From: Streptococcus equi subsp. equi
GTDB taxonomy: Bacteria; Bacillota; Bacilli; Lactobacillales; Streptococcaceae
Direction of reading: 5' to 3'
Assembly (NCBI GenBank): GCA_900637675.1
Contig: LR134389.1
Location: forward strand, 62,001 to 126,000
Length of the DNA: 64,000 nucleotides
In this document: positions 1 through 9,488 of the stretch, in pieces
How positions within the stretch are numbered: position 1 is the stretch's first letter
How the letters are laid out: every line of letters begins with the position of its first letter
Notes under the pieces: model-generated
The model's input: the letters and a program-made list of their open reading frames with translations, nothing else
Told to the model about the DNA's origin: nothing
Databases searched by the model: none
Position numbers and translations under genes: made by a program

Positions 1-497
1 AAAAAAAAGAAATATCTGAAAGCGATTGGGTATTCTGTTGCATGGATGAACCTCCTTATATAGCACAGAGGATTGTAAATAGAGCATGTTATTTATTAAA
101 AATTCCAAGTATATACTGTTTTAGCCAACGTAGTGCGGGGAAACTTTTGTTTTGTAATCCTAATATTGAAGATTCTGGCTGTATTGATTGTTTGTTATCT
201 GAACAAGATAATGAAAACTTTCAAAAGCTGGTGACAACGTTCACTACCTATAATAGGAAATTGGTAACTGCAAATATCTTACCAAATATTTTATTATTGA
301 CATCGTGGGTGGTTAAACGATGGTTAGATTGTGTAACAGATAAAAATAGTAATGTATGGAATATGTTGTTGAGATTTGATTTTTATAAATATATGGAAGA
401 AAAATTTCAATATTTTTCGAAACAAGATAGTTGTCCAACATGTGCTAAGGGTCTTAGTACAAGTAAATTATGGGAGATTTTAAAAATAGATGAATAA
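1..497 (+). CDS. E1/ThiF-like adenylyltransferase, C-terminal part (5' end outside window)
   Basis: The frame is open from base 3, so the gene begins left of the window. The visible part matches the C-terminal half of ThiF/MoeB/HesA-type E1 enzymes: a DWVFCCMDEPP segment where E1 proteins have the strand-6 D..ID..D region, then NRACYLLKIP, then two cysteine pairs (CIDC near codon 55 and CPTC near codon 145, counted from base 3) that would bind the structural zinc. E1-like enzymes adenylate a C-terminal carboxylate, and in peptide natural-product operons they modify or cleave precursor peptides. It overlaps the M16 peptidase gene by 8 bases, which indicates one operon. The substrate is not visible; a RiPP role is inference. 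Confidence 0.7.
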   Translation, partial: KKEISESDWVFCCMDEPPYIAQRIVNRACYLLKIPSIYCFSQRSAGKLLFCNPNIEDSGCIDCLLSEQDNENFQKLVTTFTTYNRKLVTANILPNILLLTSWVVKRWLDCVTDKNSNVWNMLLRFDFYKYMEEKFQYFSKQDSCPTCAKGLSTSKLWEILKIDE

Positions 498-1665
498 AAA
501 AATTATTTTTAAAGGTGATCAAGATAGTAAATTTGCTTATTTTTCATTGATGTTTTCTGCAGGTACTGCCATTGAAAATACAGAAGAACTTGGTTTTTCA
601 CATTTGATAGAGCATTTATTATTACGATCAGGCGGAGAACAATCATTAAATGAACTATTTGATAATAATGGTGCATTTATTGGAGGTGAAACTTCTAGAG
701 ATTATATTAATTTGATGGGTTACTGTAAGGCTGAAAATTTCAAAAATATATTTGAAGCAATAGTAAGTAGGGTATTTAATTTAAATCTTACTGAAGAAGA
801 ACTGCTAAGAGAAAAAAGGGTAGTTTTAGTTGAACTAACACAGTACGAGAATGGGAGCAAAACAGAAAAATTAGTTTCGGATAACCGCCTAATTTTTAAA
901 AATAGTAAGTGGTCAGAAGATATTATTGGTGTTAGGGAGAATATTGAATCTGTTGATTTGAAAAAGCTTTATAAGTTTTACACTGAGAATATCCAAAACG
1001 GAGAATTTCAAATTGCTATTTCAGGACCGAATCACTTAAAAGAAGAAATAGCGATTATTGAAAATAAATTACCAGTTGGAAGAACTCCTGTTAAATCTAA
1101 TTTTCCTATTTTTTCTAGTGGTGTAACAGAACGAAAGAAAAATCAACAGGTTTCTGAAATTTCAATGTATATTGATATTTCAAAAATGACAACATCATCT
1201 CATGATGTAGCGATATTAACAATTTTAAATGCGATGTTAACAGGAGTTAAGGGTTCAGTGTTAGGAGGTAAATTAAGGACGAAAAACCAATGGGTATATA
1301 ATATAATTTCATTCCCAATCTTTTACAATGGGCTCACTATCCTAAAGATACTGACTAGAACGCCTGAAATTCATAAGCATCAAGTAGTACAAGTTCTAAA
1401 AGAAGACTTAGTAAATAGAGAAGACTTAAAAAATACGAAATTATTTGATAAAGCTAAAAAAAGAGTTATCAATGAAGTTCTTATGAGCTATGAAGTGAAG
1501 AAAGTCGAGTTTTTAAAGACACTTTGCAGGGAGAAATTATTTAATATACCTAGTTGGGAGAGTGTTACTGGGGAAATTGAGAAAGTTTCTCTCAATGAAC
1601 TTAATCAATTTGCTAAAGATGCTCTCATGCAAAACAAGCAATTTCATATCATAATAAATTGCTAA
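490..1665 (+). CDS. M16 family zinc metallopeptidase
   Basis: A 391-residue protein with the inverted zinc motif HxxEH (H38, E41, H42 in SHLIEHLLLR) near the N terminus. The distal glutamate expected about 75 residues later is present in the segment REKRVVLVELTQYE. The length fits a single M16B subunit (about 400 residues); no signal peptide is seen, so it should be cytosolic. The ATG overlaps the end of the E1-like gene. E1-like plus M16 pairs occur in operons that make or mature ribosomal peptides, where the peptidase may process a leader. No precursor peptide is visible, as the upstream part of the operon lies outside the window. The 3' end overlaps the convergent rgg gene by 17 bases. Confidence 0.8.
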   Translation: MNKKIIFKGDQDSKFAYFSLMFSAGTAIENTEELGFSHLIEHLLLRSGGEQSLNELFDNNGAFIGGETSRDYINLMGYCKAENFKNIFEAIVSRVFNLNLTEEELLREKRVVLVELTQYENGSKTEKLVSDNRLIFKNSKWSEDIIGVRENIESVDLKKLYKFYTENIQNGEFQIAISGPNHLKEEIAIIENKLPVGRTPVKSNFPIFSSGVTERKKNQQVSEISMYIDISKMTTSSHDVAILTILNAMLTGVKGSVLGGKLRTKNQWVYNIISFPIFYNGLTILKILTRTPEIHKHQVVQVLKEDLVNREDLKNTKLFDKAKKRVINEVLMSYEVKKVEFLKTLCREKLFNIPSWESVTGEIEKVSLNELNQFAKDALMQNKQFHIIINC

Positions 1666-2511
1666 TATATTTGTTAAAGTGTTCTTGATAATTTTGATAA
1701 ATTGTTTTATTTAAAGAATTGAAGATTTTTAAGGCTTCTTCTATCTTAGAGTTTGATTTTTCTGTGTGAATATTAAATTTCAACTCTAGGTATCCTTCTA
1801 GGTATAACAATATAGTTAACTCAAAAAAATAAGTTGAGTTAGATAACAGGTTTTTACTAGCTTGATTTAAAAATATTGCTTCTTCATAAAAATCATTTTC
1901 AATCATTAATAGAAGACTATTAAGGAGTAGTTGAATTAGCGACTGTTTATTACGAGGAATTGAATTGTATAATTTTCCTTTTTTAGAGCTTCCTTAGTAT
2001 ACTTGAATAATAGTTTAGGAGGTAAAGAACGACAGCAATTTCCAAGAATAAGGGTTTCATAGTATCCCCAATTTTCTAAGGAAAATAAATAATTTGAAAG
2101 ATAAGAGATATCTTGATTAGTTAATTGGTGATTGTTATCAAGTCCAGAAATGATACTTTGGATAAAAATTGAATTTAATTTATGATAATGAGAGTTTGTC
2201 TCTTCAAACAATTTATTTTCTTGTTCTATCATACTTATTAGTGTTTCGACTTTATTATTGTATGCAGAATTTTGAACAGCTTTTATTAGTGTATTAAATT
2301 CAGATGGTTCATAATTGTTACAGGCGAGCAAGAATTCTTCAAAGGTTATTCCGAGTTTTTCTAGTAAATATAATAACTTGAAAATAGAAATTTCCGTCTC
2401 TCCTAATTCAAATCTTGAAATTTGAGATTTTGAAATTTCATATCCTGCTAATGAAGAAATAGAAATTCCTTTTTCTTCCCGCATTTTTCTATAGGTTTCA
2501 CCTAAGATCAT
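1649..2511 (-). pseudogene. Rgg/MutR-family transcriptional regulator, frameshifted
   Basis: The N-terminal 191 codons hold a helix-turn-helix (GETYRKMREEKGIS..LAGYEISKSQISRFE) typical of Rgg regulators, which bind short hydrophobic peptides (SHP) and control nearby genes. The frame then stops at 1936, but the -1 frame continues through NSIPRNKQSLIQLLLNS and on to the end at 1649. The sum is about 287 codons, the normal Rgg length. One missing base in the T run at 1973-1976 or 1979-1984 (A on the coding strand) restores the full reading frame. It may be a true pseudogene or a sequencing error, since rpsS and secY show the same type of lesion. Convergent with the M16 gene, divergent from a candidate shp ORF. 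Confidence 0.8.
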
Positions 2512-2553
2512 AGATTATCTCCGTTTGTAGTTAAAAAGTGGAAAGCGTGACAA

Positions 2554-2625
2554 ATGATGAGAAAAAGTTACAAGTTACTTAAATTGATTCTTGATATTAT
2601 CATTATTATAGGTTTATGTCAATAA
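2554..2625 (+). CDS. candidate SHP-type pheromone precursor (23 aa)
   Basis: A 23-codon ORF divergent from rgg. It has a basic start (MMRKSYK) followed by a hydrophobic stretch with one aspartate (LKLILDIIIIIG). This is the pattern of streptococcal SHP pheromones, whose active C-terminal octapeptides look like DIIIIVGG. A GGAAAG Shine-Dalgarno lies 8 bases before the ATG. The extra LCQ tail is unlike the best-known SHPs, which end near the glycines. The minus-strand rgg promoter (2594-2622) lies inside the same bases, so part of the AT-rich hydrophobic coding could be coincidence. I see no convincing plus-strand promoter. Confidence 0.45.
   Translation: MMRKSYKLLKLILDIIIIIGLCQ
2594..2622 (-). 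promoter_or_regulatory. promoter of rgg
   Basis: On the minus strand TTGACA (2622-2617), a 17-base spacer and TAATAT (2599-2594) form a near-consensus vegetative promoter that would start transcription about 75 bases before the rgg ATG. It sits inside the candidate shp ORF. Confidence 0.6.
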
Positions 2626-2696
2626 TTTTGTAGATTGCATGAAGTATAATGCCTATAAGTTTTTAGTACTCAATTTTATGATTTAATATTTAAATT

Positions 2697-2757
2697 AAGC
2701 AATAGTCAAGTCACCTTTCACTAAGAAAAATCACTTGATTATTGCTTAGTTTTTCTA
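2697..2757. terminator. bidirectional Rho-independent terminator
   Basis: A 15-bp stem (AAGCAATAGTCAAGT paired with ACTTGATTATTGCTT, one G-T pair) encloses a 21-base loop and is followed by a T-rich run. It would end a short transcript from the shp ORF. Confidence 0.55.
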
Positions 2758-2927
2758 ATGGAGGATTTTTAGTTTAGAAGCTTTGAGTTTAGACCTCAAA
2801 ACTTAGATATGGAATTCGAAAGGCAGTCACTGCTGTCAACATTACTTTGGGAAAGTTCCTATAAGAGACTTTTCATTAGACTGAAGTAGCTTCAATAGCT
2901 CTAAAACTACCTAGACTCAAGTAACAA

Positions 2928-2967
2928 CAAGTCCTTAGAATTGATTTTCTAAGGGCTTTTTTGCTGC
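2928..2967 (+). terminator. Rho-independent terminator
   Basis: Hairpin AGTCCTTAGAA / TTCTAAGGGCT with a 5-base loop, followed by TTTTTT. It lies in the stretch 2760-3090, where I recognise no gene; it may be the scar of a lost gene upstream of thrC. Confidence 0.6.
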
Positions 2968-3103
2968 CTCAAGGTAAAGACATGTTCAGCAACAAATTGA
3001 CTGGCTAGACCAGTCCTTTATTTATGCTGATGGCTTGAGACTGCTGGGTTATTAGCACAGAAAATGGCTGTCTCCAAATCCTAGAAGGCTTATGATTGGA
3101 ATA

Positions 3104-3112
3104 TGATATAAT
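3104..3112 (+). promoter_or_regulatory. extended -10 promoter of thrC
   Basis: TGATATAAT forms an extended -10 element 33 bases before the thrC start. No good -35 hexamer is visible, as expected for extended -10 promoters. Confidence 0.5.
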
Positions 3113-3144
3113 AGTCAAAAGAAATGATGAGGTGATGTGAAGCA

Positions 3145-4629
3145 ATGCCAATGATGTACCAATCAACAAGAAATGCAGCTAATAAGGTAACAGCTAGTCA
3201 AGCGATTTTAAGTGGCCTAGCAGATGATGGTGGCTTGTTTACTCCTACAAGCATGCCAGTGCTGGATCTAGATTTTGAGGAGCTAAAGACCAAGTCCTAT
3301 CAAGAGGTTGCCAAGCTTATTTTATCAGCCTTTTTTGATGACTATACTGAAGCAGAATTAGATGCTTGTATCTCTTCTGCCTATGATGATAAGTTTGATA
3401 CAGCAGTGATAGCACCTCTAGCTACGTTAAAGGATTATCATAATTTGGAGCTATTTCATGGCTCAACCATCGCATTTAAGGACATGGCTCTATCTATTTT
3501 GCCTTATCTCTTGACAACTGCTGCTAAAAAGCAAGGTGTGGAGCGAAAAATTGCGATTTTAACCGCTACCTCAGGTGATACTGGTAAGGCAGCAATGGCA
3601 GGCTTTGTTGATGTTCCGGGAACGGATATTATTGTCTTTTATCCTAAGTCAGGCGTTAGCAGGATTCAGGAGCTGCAGATGATCACACAGGCCGGTCACA
3701 ATACCCATGTTGTGGCGATTGAAGGCAATTTTGATGATGCTCAAACAGAGGTCAAGCGCCTGTTTAATGACCCTGATTTGCGTGAGCGGCTAGCAGCTCA
3801 ACAGATACAGCTGTCTTCGGCCAATTCGATGAATATTGGTCGTTTGATTCCTCAGGTTGTCTATTATATTTATGCTTATGCCCAGTTGGTAAGGCATCAG
3901 CGACTTGAAGCTGGAGAGACGATTAACATAGTAGTGCCGACAGGAAATTTTGGCAATCTACTGGTTGCCTACTACGCCAAAGAAATTGGACTTCCTGTTG
4001 CCAAATTCATCTGTGCTTCCAATGAAAACAATGTCTTGACAGATTTCTTTGCTAGTGGTAGGTATGATAAAAAGCGTCCCTTCAAGGTGACTACTAGTCC
4101 ATCAATGGATATTTTGGTGTCTTCAAATTTAGAGCGCTTGGTTTTTTATTTACTAGGCAATGATGCCCAAAAGACAGCAGTATTAATGAAGAGCTTGGCA
4201 GAAACAGGTCAGTATCAGCTAGCTGATGCAGATCAGTCTATCCTTGATTTATTTGCGGCAGGCTTTGCAACAGAGCAAGAGACTGCTAAAGAGATCAAAA
4301 CGATATTTGAGTCTGATCATTATGTGCTTGACCCACATACAGCTGTAGCTTCAGCTGTTTATCGTGCTTATCGGGAGCAATCAGGTGACTCTAGACCGAC
4401 TATTGTTGCGTCAACTGCTAGTCCTTATAAGTTTCCGCGGGTAGTTGTGGAAGCTATTAGTGGTCAGCAGGTTGCCAGTGATTTTGAGGCGCTTGAGCAG
4501 TTGGCTGATATATCAGGTGTAGTCGTGCCACAAGCGGTCAATGGCTTACAGGAGGCGCCCATTCGTCATAGCCTTTTAGTGACAGTAGCAGATATGCAGC
4601 AGGCAGTAGAGGCTTATCTTGGAGTATAG
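3145..4629 (+). CDS. thrC: threonine synthase
   Basis: A 494-residue PLP enzyme that converts O-phosphohomoserine to threonine in the cytosol, the last step of threonine synthesis. The PLP lysine is K112 in the motif HGSTIAFKDMA, and the phosphate-binding loop PTGNFGN lies near residue 265. The N terminus (YQSTRN..GLADDGGLF) is the conserved ThrC start. Length agrees with the long ThrC subfamily. The ATG at 3145 follows GAGGTG at a slightly long spacing; the in-frame ATGs at 3151 and 3154 are alternatives. It stands alone with its own promoter; the MATE gene follows 30 bases later and may be co-transcribed. Confidence 0.93.
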   Translation: MPMMYQSTRNAANKVTASQAILSGLADDGGLFTPTSMPVLDLDFEELKTKSYQEVAKLILSAFFDDYTEAELDACISSAYDDKFDTAVIAPLATLKDYHNLELFHGSTIAFKDMALSILPYLLTTAAKKQGVERKIAILTATSGDTGKAAMAGFVDVPGTDIIVFYPKSGVSRIQELQMITQAGHNTHVVAIEGNFDDAQTEVKRLFNDPDLRERLAAQQIQLSSANSMNIGRLIPQVVYYIYAYAQLVRHQRLEAGETINIVVPTGNFGNLLVAYYAKEIGLPVAKFICASNENNVLTDFFASGRYDKKRPFKVTTSPSMDILVSSNLERLVFYLLGNDAQKTAVLMKSLAETGQYQLADADQSILDLFAAGFATEQETAKEIKTIFESDHYVLDPHTAVASAVYRAYREQSGDSRPTIVASTASPYKFPRVVVEAISGQQVASDFEALEQLADISGVVVPQAVNGLQEAPIRHSLLVTVADMQQAVEAYLGV

Positions 4630-4659
4630 GAGGCATAAAGGAGCTCCCTTTCAATTGAT

Positions 4660-5970
4660 ATGAATATAATGACTCACAATAGAAAAAAGATACTGTCCTT
4701 GGCCCTTCCATCAATGGCAGAAAATATATTGCAAATGCTGATGGGAATGATAGACAATTATTTGGCTGCTCAAATTGGACTTACGGCTGTTTCAGGCATT
4801 GCGATTGCTAATAATATTCTGACGATTTATCAGGCCCTTTTTATCGCATTAGGTGCTGCAGTCTCCAGTCTCATTGCTAGAAGCGTAGGAGAGCAAAACC
4901 ATTCTAAAGAAATCGACTACATGGCAAATGCTATCTTAGTAACGGGGGCTCTATCAGTTCTTCTAGGCTTGATGTCCGTAGTGGGACATAAAAGCATATT
5001 AGCCTTTCTGGGAGCAGCTAGTCTGGTAGCTAGACTTGGTGGGCAGTATTTAGCCATTGTCGGTGGAATGATTCTTAGTCTTGGTCTTTTCACGAGCTTA
5101 GGTGCGATTATTCGTGCTAAGGGCCAGCCTAGCATTCCCATGAAGGTCAGCCTTTTAACTAATTTGCTAAACGCTGTATTTTCAGCCCTTTCTCTTTACA
5201 TATGGGGATTTGGAGTGATAGGGATTGCTTGGTCAACTGTTGCATCACGTCTCATTGGAGTTGTTATTCTATGTCACTTTCTTCCTATTAAAGAAATTAT
5301 TAAACGTTTTGCTAATCCCTTAGATAAAGAGATCTTTAGCCTCTCTCTTCCAGCGGCTGGTGAGCGGCTCATGATGCGAGCTGGTGATGTGCTGATTGTT
5401 ACTATTATTGTTAGATTTGGAACAGAGGCCTTGGCAGGCAATGCGATTGGAGAAACCTTAACTCAATTTAATTATATGCCGGGACTTGCTATGTCAACTG
5501 CGACAGTCATTTTAGTTGCCAATCAGTTGGGCAGTGGCAAAGGGGCTACAATAGCGAAAACTGTAAAAGAAACCTTTTTGTTAGCCACCCTGATGATGCT
5601 TGTTATGGGCTTGATCACTTATTTGCTAGGCCCTAATCTACTGCCCTTATTTACAGCAGATGCCAAGGCTCAGCAGGCTGGTATGGTTGTCTTAGTCTTT
5701 TCTCTTTTGGGGGTACCAGCAACAGCCGGGACCTTGGTTTATACAGCAGCCTGGCAGGGTATCGGACAAGCTAAGCTTCCCTTTTATGCAACAACGATTG
5801 GTATGTGGCTGGTTCGGATTTCTTTGGGCTACTTTATTGGAGTAACCTTAAATTATGGAGTAATAGGTGTTTGGCTTGCGACTATTTTGGACAATGCTAC
5901 CAGATGGCTCATTCTTGCAGTGGCTTTTAAGAAGCAGCAAAGGCAGCTTTTTTCGGACTGTCATAGCTAA
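4660..5970 (+). CDS. MATE family multidrug/Na+ antiporter
   Basis: A 436-residue polytopic membrane protein with about 12 hydrophobic segments and the two-fold repeat of MATE transporters: N-terminal LSLALPSMAENILQMLMGMIDN and its counterpart FSLSLPAAGERLMMRAGDV in the middle. MATE proteins export cationic drugs or metabolites using Na+ or H+ gradients; this one's substrate cannot be read from sequence. The start is uncertain: ATG 4660 and ATG 4669 both lie beyond an AAGGAG, with long spacing. It probably reads through from thrC and ends before the terminator at 6139. Confidence 0.88.
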   Translation: MNIMTHNRKKILSLALPSMAENILQMLMGMIDNYLAAQIGLTAVSGIAIANNILTIYQALFIALGAAVSSLIARSVGEQNHSKEIDYMANAILVTGALSVLLGLMSVVGHKSILAFLGAASLVARLGGQYLAIVGGMILSLGLFTSLGAIIRAKGQPSIPMKVSLLTNLLNAVFSALSLYIWGFGVIGIAWSTVASRLIGVVILCHFLPIKEIIKRFANPLDKEIFSLSLPAAGERLMMRAGDVLIVTIIVRFGTEALAGNAIGETLTQFNYMPGLAMSTATVILVANQLGSGKGATIAKTVKETFLLATLMMLVMGLITYLLGPNLLPLFTADAKAQQAGMVVLVFSLLGVPATAGTLVYTAAWQGIGQAKLPFYATTIGMWLVRISLGYFIGVTLNYGVIGVWLATILDNATRWLILAVAFKKQQRQLFSDCHS

Positions 5971-6138
5971 ACTTTGTATTTAGGTCTCAAGACTTCTGAG
6001 TGGTGACTTTCCTTTTGGGAGTCAGCCACTGTCATCAGAATGTAAAGTACGCCTGAGGCTCTGTTTGCTAATAGCTTCTCTTATCTGCGGAAGATCAAAG
6101 AGGATTGCTGGAACAGCTGAGGTTTGTCTTCAATCTGG

Positions 6139-6166
6139 CTTGCCCTTTCTTAGGGCAAGTTTTTTT
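6139..6166 (+). terminator. Rho-independent terminator before the S10 operon
   Basis: Stem CTTGCCCT / AGGGCAAG with a 5-base loop, then seven T. It separates thrC-MATE transcription from the ribosomal cluster. The rest of 5971-6138 shows no gene. Confidence 0.85.
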
Positions 6167-6186
6167 GAAAAAATCCCCTGAAAGGC

Positions 6187-6215
6187 TTGCAATGCCTTAT
6201 TAATTCTGCTATTAT
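6187..6215 (+). promoter_or_regulatory. S10 operon promoter
   Basis: TTGCAA, 17 bases, TATTAT. This would give a leader of about 130 bases before rpsJ (6222-6349). The leader is rich in short inverted repeats (for example around the GAGAGGTTGCGACACGC..GTGTCG segment), so it may fold, but I cannot assign a known r-protein binding site. Confidence 0.7.
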
Positions 6216-6349
6216 ATTATGGTGCTGTAAAAATACAGCTTTAGCTGTGATACGAGAGGTTGCGACACGCTCGGTTGCATTGCCACGTGACAGGTGTCGG
6301 TTTTCTCGAGGAGCTAGCCTATTATCGTAAATAGACGAGAGGAGAAAAG

Positions 6350-6658
6350 ATGGCAAACAAAAAAATCCGTATCCGCTTGAAAGCGTACGAACACCGTACA
6401 CTTGATACAGCGGCAGAAAAAATCGTTGAAACTGCAACTCGTACAGGTGCAACAGTAGCTGGACCAGTTCCATTTCCAACTGAACGTAGTCTTTACACCA
6501 TTATTCGTGCGACTCACAAGTATAAAGATTCTCGCGAACAATTTGAAATGCGTACACACAAACGTCTTATTGATATTGTGAACCCAACGCAAAAGACTGT
6601 TGATGCACTTATGAAATTGGACCTTCCAAGTGGTGTCAACGTAGAAATCAAGCTTTAA
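6350..6658 (+). CDS. rpsJ: 30S ribosomal protein S10
   Basis: 102 residues with the S10 signature [18 protein letters not shown] at the N terminus. S10 sits in the 30S head and, as NusE, also works with NusB in transcription antitermination. A strong AGGAG lies upstream. It is the first gene of the S10-spc cluster; a 297-base gap with a structured repeat separates it from rplC, longer than usual for this operon. Confidence 0.98.
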   Translation: MANKKIRIRLKAYEHRTLDTAAEKIVETATRTGATVAGPVPFPTERSLYTIIRATHKYKDSREQFEMRTHKRLIDIVNPTQKTVDALMKLDLPSGVNVEIKL

Positions 6659-6693
6659 TTGTTTGAAACATGAGTGAGGAACGAGTTCATATC

Positions 6694-6855
6694 TAATTGA
6701 ACACAGGCTAAACTCTGTGTGAAAAAGAGACACAGCCGTTCTAATTTTAATTAGATTACGGATGTGGCTACCTGTAGGTGTAAATCTTCCTAGAAACAGA
6801 AGTTTCTTCGTCAGATTTCCTATTTTCACTGTGAGTTTGACGCCTTAAGTATCTT
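6694..6855 (+). repeat. structured intergenic element, copy A (rpsJ-rplC)
   Basis: One of five related elements in this window (others at 13281, 13431, 14142 and 27525). It begins TAATTGAACAC, has the block GTGTGAAAAAG, a hairpin GAAAC-agaa-GTTTC, then CGTCAGATTTCCTATTTT, and ends AAGTATCTT. This copy carries about 50 extra bases with their own inverted repeats (around 6733-6780). AAATC before and GATTT after the hairpin can pair as an outer stem. Function unknown; an RNA element or a small mobile repeat. Confidence 0.75.
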
Positions 6856-6955
6856 GCTTTGAGCATAAAAAACGCTCGTAAAAAACTTTTTTGAGCATAA
6901 AAAACGCTCACTAAAAACTTTTTGAAATATTATTAAGAAAAGGAATTATTTTCTC

Positions 6956-7582
6956 ATGACAAAAGGAATCTTAGGGGAAAAAGTGGGAATGACTCAAATC
7001 TTCACTGAATCCGGTGAATTTATCCCTGTTACTGTCATCGAAGCAACTCCAAACGTTGTGCTTCAAGTTAAGACTGTTGAAACAGACGGTTACGAAGCAA
7101 TTCAAGTTGGTTTTGATGATAAACGTGAAGTATTGAGCAACAAACCTGCCAAAGGCCATGTAGCAAAAGCTAACACAGCTCCTAAGCGCTTCATTCGTGA
7201 ATTCAAAAACATTGAAGGCTTAGAAGTAGGTGCAGAAATCACTGTGGATATCTTCGCAGCTGGGGATGTTGTTGATGTAACTGGTACTTCAAAAGGTAAA
7301 GGCTTCCAAGGTGTTATCAAACGCCATGGTCAATCACGTGGTCCGATGGCCCATGGTTCTCGTTACCATCGTCGTCCAGGTTCTATGGGACCTGTTTCAC
7401 CAAACCGCGTTTTCAAAAACAAACATTTGGCAGGACGCATGGGTGGCAATCGTGTAACTATTCAAAATCTTGAAATTGTACAAGTTATCCCAGAAAAGAA
7501 CGTTATTCTTATTAAAGGTAACGTACCAGGTGCTAAGAAATCTCTTATCACCATCAAATCAGCAGTTAAAGCTGCTAAATAA
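6956..7582 (+). CDS. rplC: 50S ribosomal protein L3
   Basis: 208 residues beginning [13 protein letters not shown], the L3 hallmark, with the long central loop ([25 protein letters not shown]) that reaches the peptidyl transferase centre. L3 is an early assembly protein of the 50S subunit. Two near-identical GAGCATAAAAAACGCTC hairpins lie in the 100 bases upstream. rplD follows 24 bases later. Confidence 0.98.
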   Translation: MTKGILGEKVGMTQIFTESGEFIPVTVIEATPNVVLQVKTVETDGYEAIQVGFDDKREVLSNKPAKGHVAKANTAPKRFIREFKNIEGLEVGAEITVDIFAAGDVVDVTGTSKGKGFQGVIKRHGQSRGPMAHGSRYHRRPGSMGPVSPNRVFKNKHLAGRMGGNRVTIQNLEIVQVIPEKNVILIKGNVPGAKKSLITIKSAVKAAK

Positions 7583-7606
7583 TAAGAAAGGAGAAAACAG
7601 TTAAAA

Positions 7607-8230
7607 ATGGCAAACGTAAAACTATTTGACCAAACTGGTAAAGAAGTTAGCACAGTTGAATTAAATGATGATATCTTTGGTATCGAACCAAACGAATCAG
7701 TTGTTTTTGATGTTGTAATCAGCCAACGTGCTAGCCTTCGCCAAGGTACTCATGCGGTTAAAAACCGTTCAGCAGTATCAGGTGGTGGACGTAAACCTTG
7801 GCGTCAAAAAGGAACTGGACGTGCTCGTCAAGGTTCTATCCGCTCACCACAATGGCGTGGTGGTGGTGTTGTCTTTGGACCAACTCCACGTTCATATGGA
7901 TACAAACTTCCACAAAAAGTTCGTCGCCTTGCTTTGAAATCAGTTTACTCAGCAAAAGTTGCTGAAGATAAATTTGTAGCTGTAGAAAGCCTTTCATTTG
8001 CAGCACCAAAAACAGCTGAATTTGCAAAGGTGCTTTCAGCTCTTAGCATTGATACAAAAGTACTTGTTCTTGTTGAAGAAGGAAATGAATTTGCAGCACT
8101 TTCTGCACGTAACCTTCCAAACGTAGCTGTGGCAACAGCAGCGACTGCAAGTGTTCTTGATATCGTAAACGCAGACAAACTTCTTGTAACGAAAGAAGCA
8201 ATCTCTACAATTGAGGAGGTTCTTGCATAA
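7607..8230 (+). CDS. rplD: 50S ribosomal protein L4
   Basis: 207 residues with the conserved loop [18 protein letters not shown] that lines the peptide exit tunnel. In E. coli L4 also represses its own operon; a comparable leader site is not demonstrable here. The stop codon shares one base with the rplW start, so the two are translationally coupled. Confidence 0.97.
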
Positions 8231-8526
8231 TGAATTTGTACGACGTAATCAAAAAACCAGTTATTACTGAAAAATCAATGTATGCCCTTGAAGAAGGTAA
8301 ATACACATTTGAAGTTGACACACGTGCGCACAAACTGTTAATCAAGCAAGCTGTTGAAGCTGCATTTGACGGAGTTAAGGTTGCAAGCGTCAATACTGTT
8401 AACGTTAAACCAAAGGCTAAGCGTGTTGGTCGTTACACAGGTTTTACTTCAAAAACTAAAAAGGCTATCATCACTCTTACAGCTGATTCTAAAGCAATCG
8501 AGTTGTTCGCAGTTGAAGCTGAATAA
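8230..8526 (+). CDS. rplW: 50S ribosomal protein L23
   Basis: 98 residues with the L23 features [13 protein letters not shown] and [14 protein letters not shown]23 lies at the tunnel exit and docks trigger factor and SRP. The start overlaps the rplD stop by one base. Confidence 0.97.
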   Translation: MNLYDVIKKPVITEKSMYALEEGKYTFEVDTRAHKLLIKQAVEAAFDGVKVASVNTVNVKPKAKRVGRYTGFTSKTKKAIITLTADSKAIELFAVEAE

Positions 8527-8543
8527 TCTAAGGAGGAAATAAC

Positions 8544-9377
8544 GTGGGTATTAAAGTTTATAAACCAACGACAAATGGCCGTCGTAACATGACTTCTTTG
8601 GATTTCGCTGAAATCACAACAAGCACACCTGAGAAATCATTGCTTGTTTCTCTTAAAAACAAAGCTGGTCGTAACAACAATGGTCGCATTACAGTTCGTC
8701 ACCAAGGTGGTGGACACAAACGCCATTACCGTTTGATTGACTTCAAGCGTAACAAAGATGGTGTTGAAGCAGTTGTTAAAACAATCGAATACGATCCAAA
8801 CCGTACTGCAAACATTGCACTTGTACATTACACTGACGGAGTTAAGGCTTACATCATCGCTCCTAAGGGTCTTGAAGTAGGTCAACGTATTGTTTCTGGA
8901 CCAGATGCAGATATTAAGGTTGGTAATGCACTTCCATTAGTAAACATTCCTGTTGGTACAGTTGTTCACAACATTGAGCTTAAGCCTGGTAAGGGTGGAG
9001 AGCTTGTACGTGCTGCTGGAGCTTCTGCTCAAGTACTTGGTCAAGAAGGCAAATACGTTCTTGTTCGTCTTCAATCAGGTGAAGTTCGTATGATTCTTGG
9101 AACATGTCGTGCAACTGTTGGTACAGTTGGTAACGAGCAACAATCACTTGTTAACATTGGTAAAGCAGGACGTAGCCGTTGGAAAGGTATCCGCCCAACA
9201 GTTCGTGGTTCTGTAATGAACCCTAACGATCACCCACATGGTGGTGGTGAAGGTAAAGCACCAGTTGGACGTAAAGCGCCATCTACTCCTTGGGGTAAAC
9301 CAGCGCTTGGTCTTAAAACACGTAACAAAAAAGCTAAATCTAACAAGCTTCTTGTTCGTCGTCGTAACGAAAAATAA
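8544..9377 (+). CDS. rplB: 50S ribosomal protein L2
   Basis: 277 residues, standard length, with [12 protein letters not shown] and the C-terminal [13 protein letters not shown] motif needed for peptidyl transferase centre assembly. The start is a GTG preceded by AAGGAGG. A 111-base gap with partial inverted repeats follows before rpsS. Confidence 0.98.
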
Positions 9378-9488
9378 GCGGCAAATCTAGCATAAGCTTA
9401 TTCAATCATTCCGCCAGCTCGGTAGAGTTTGAGCTTGCTCTCATGCTCAAGCCGCTGTGGTACATTATTTAAAGGAGAAAACTACAAA

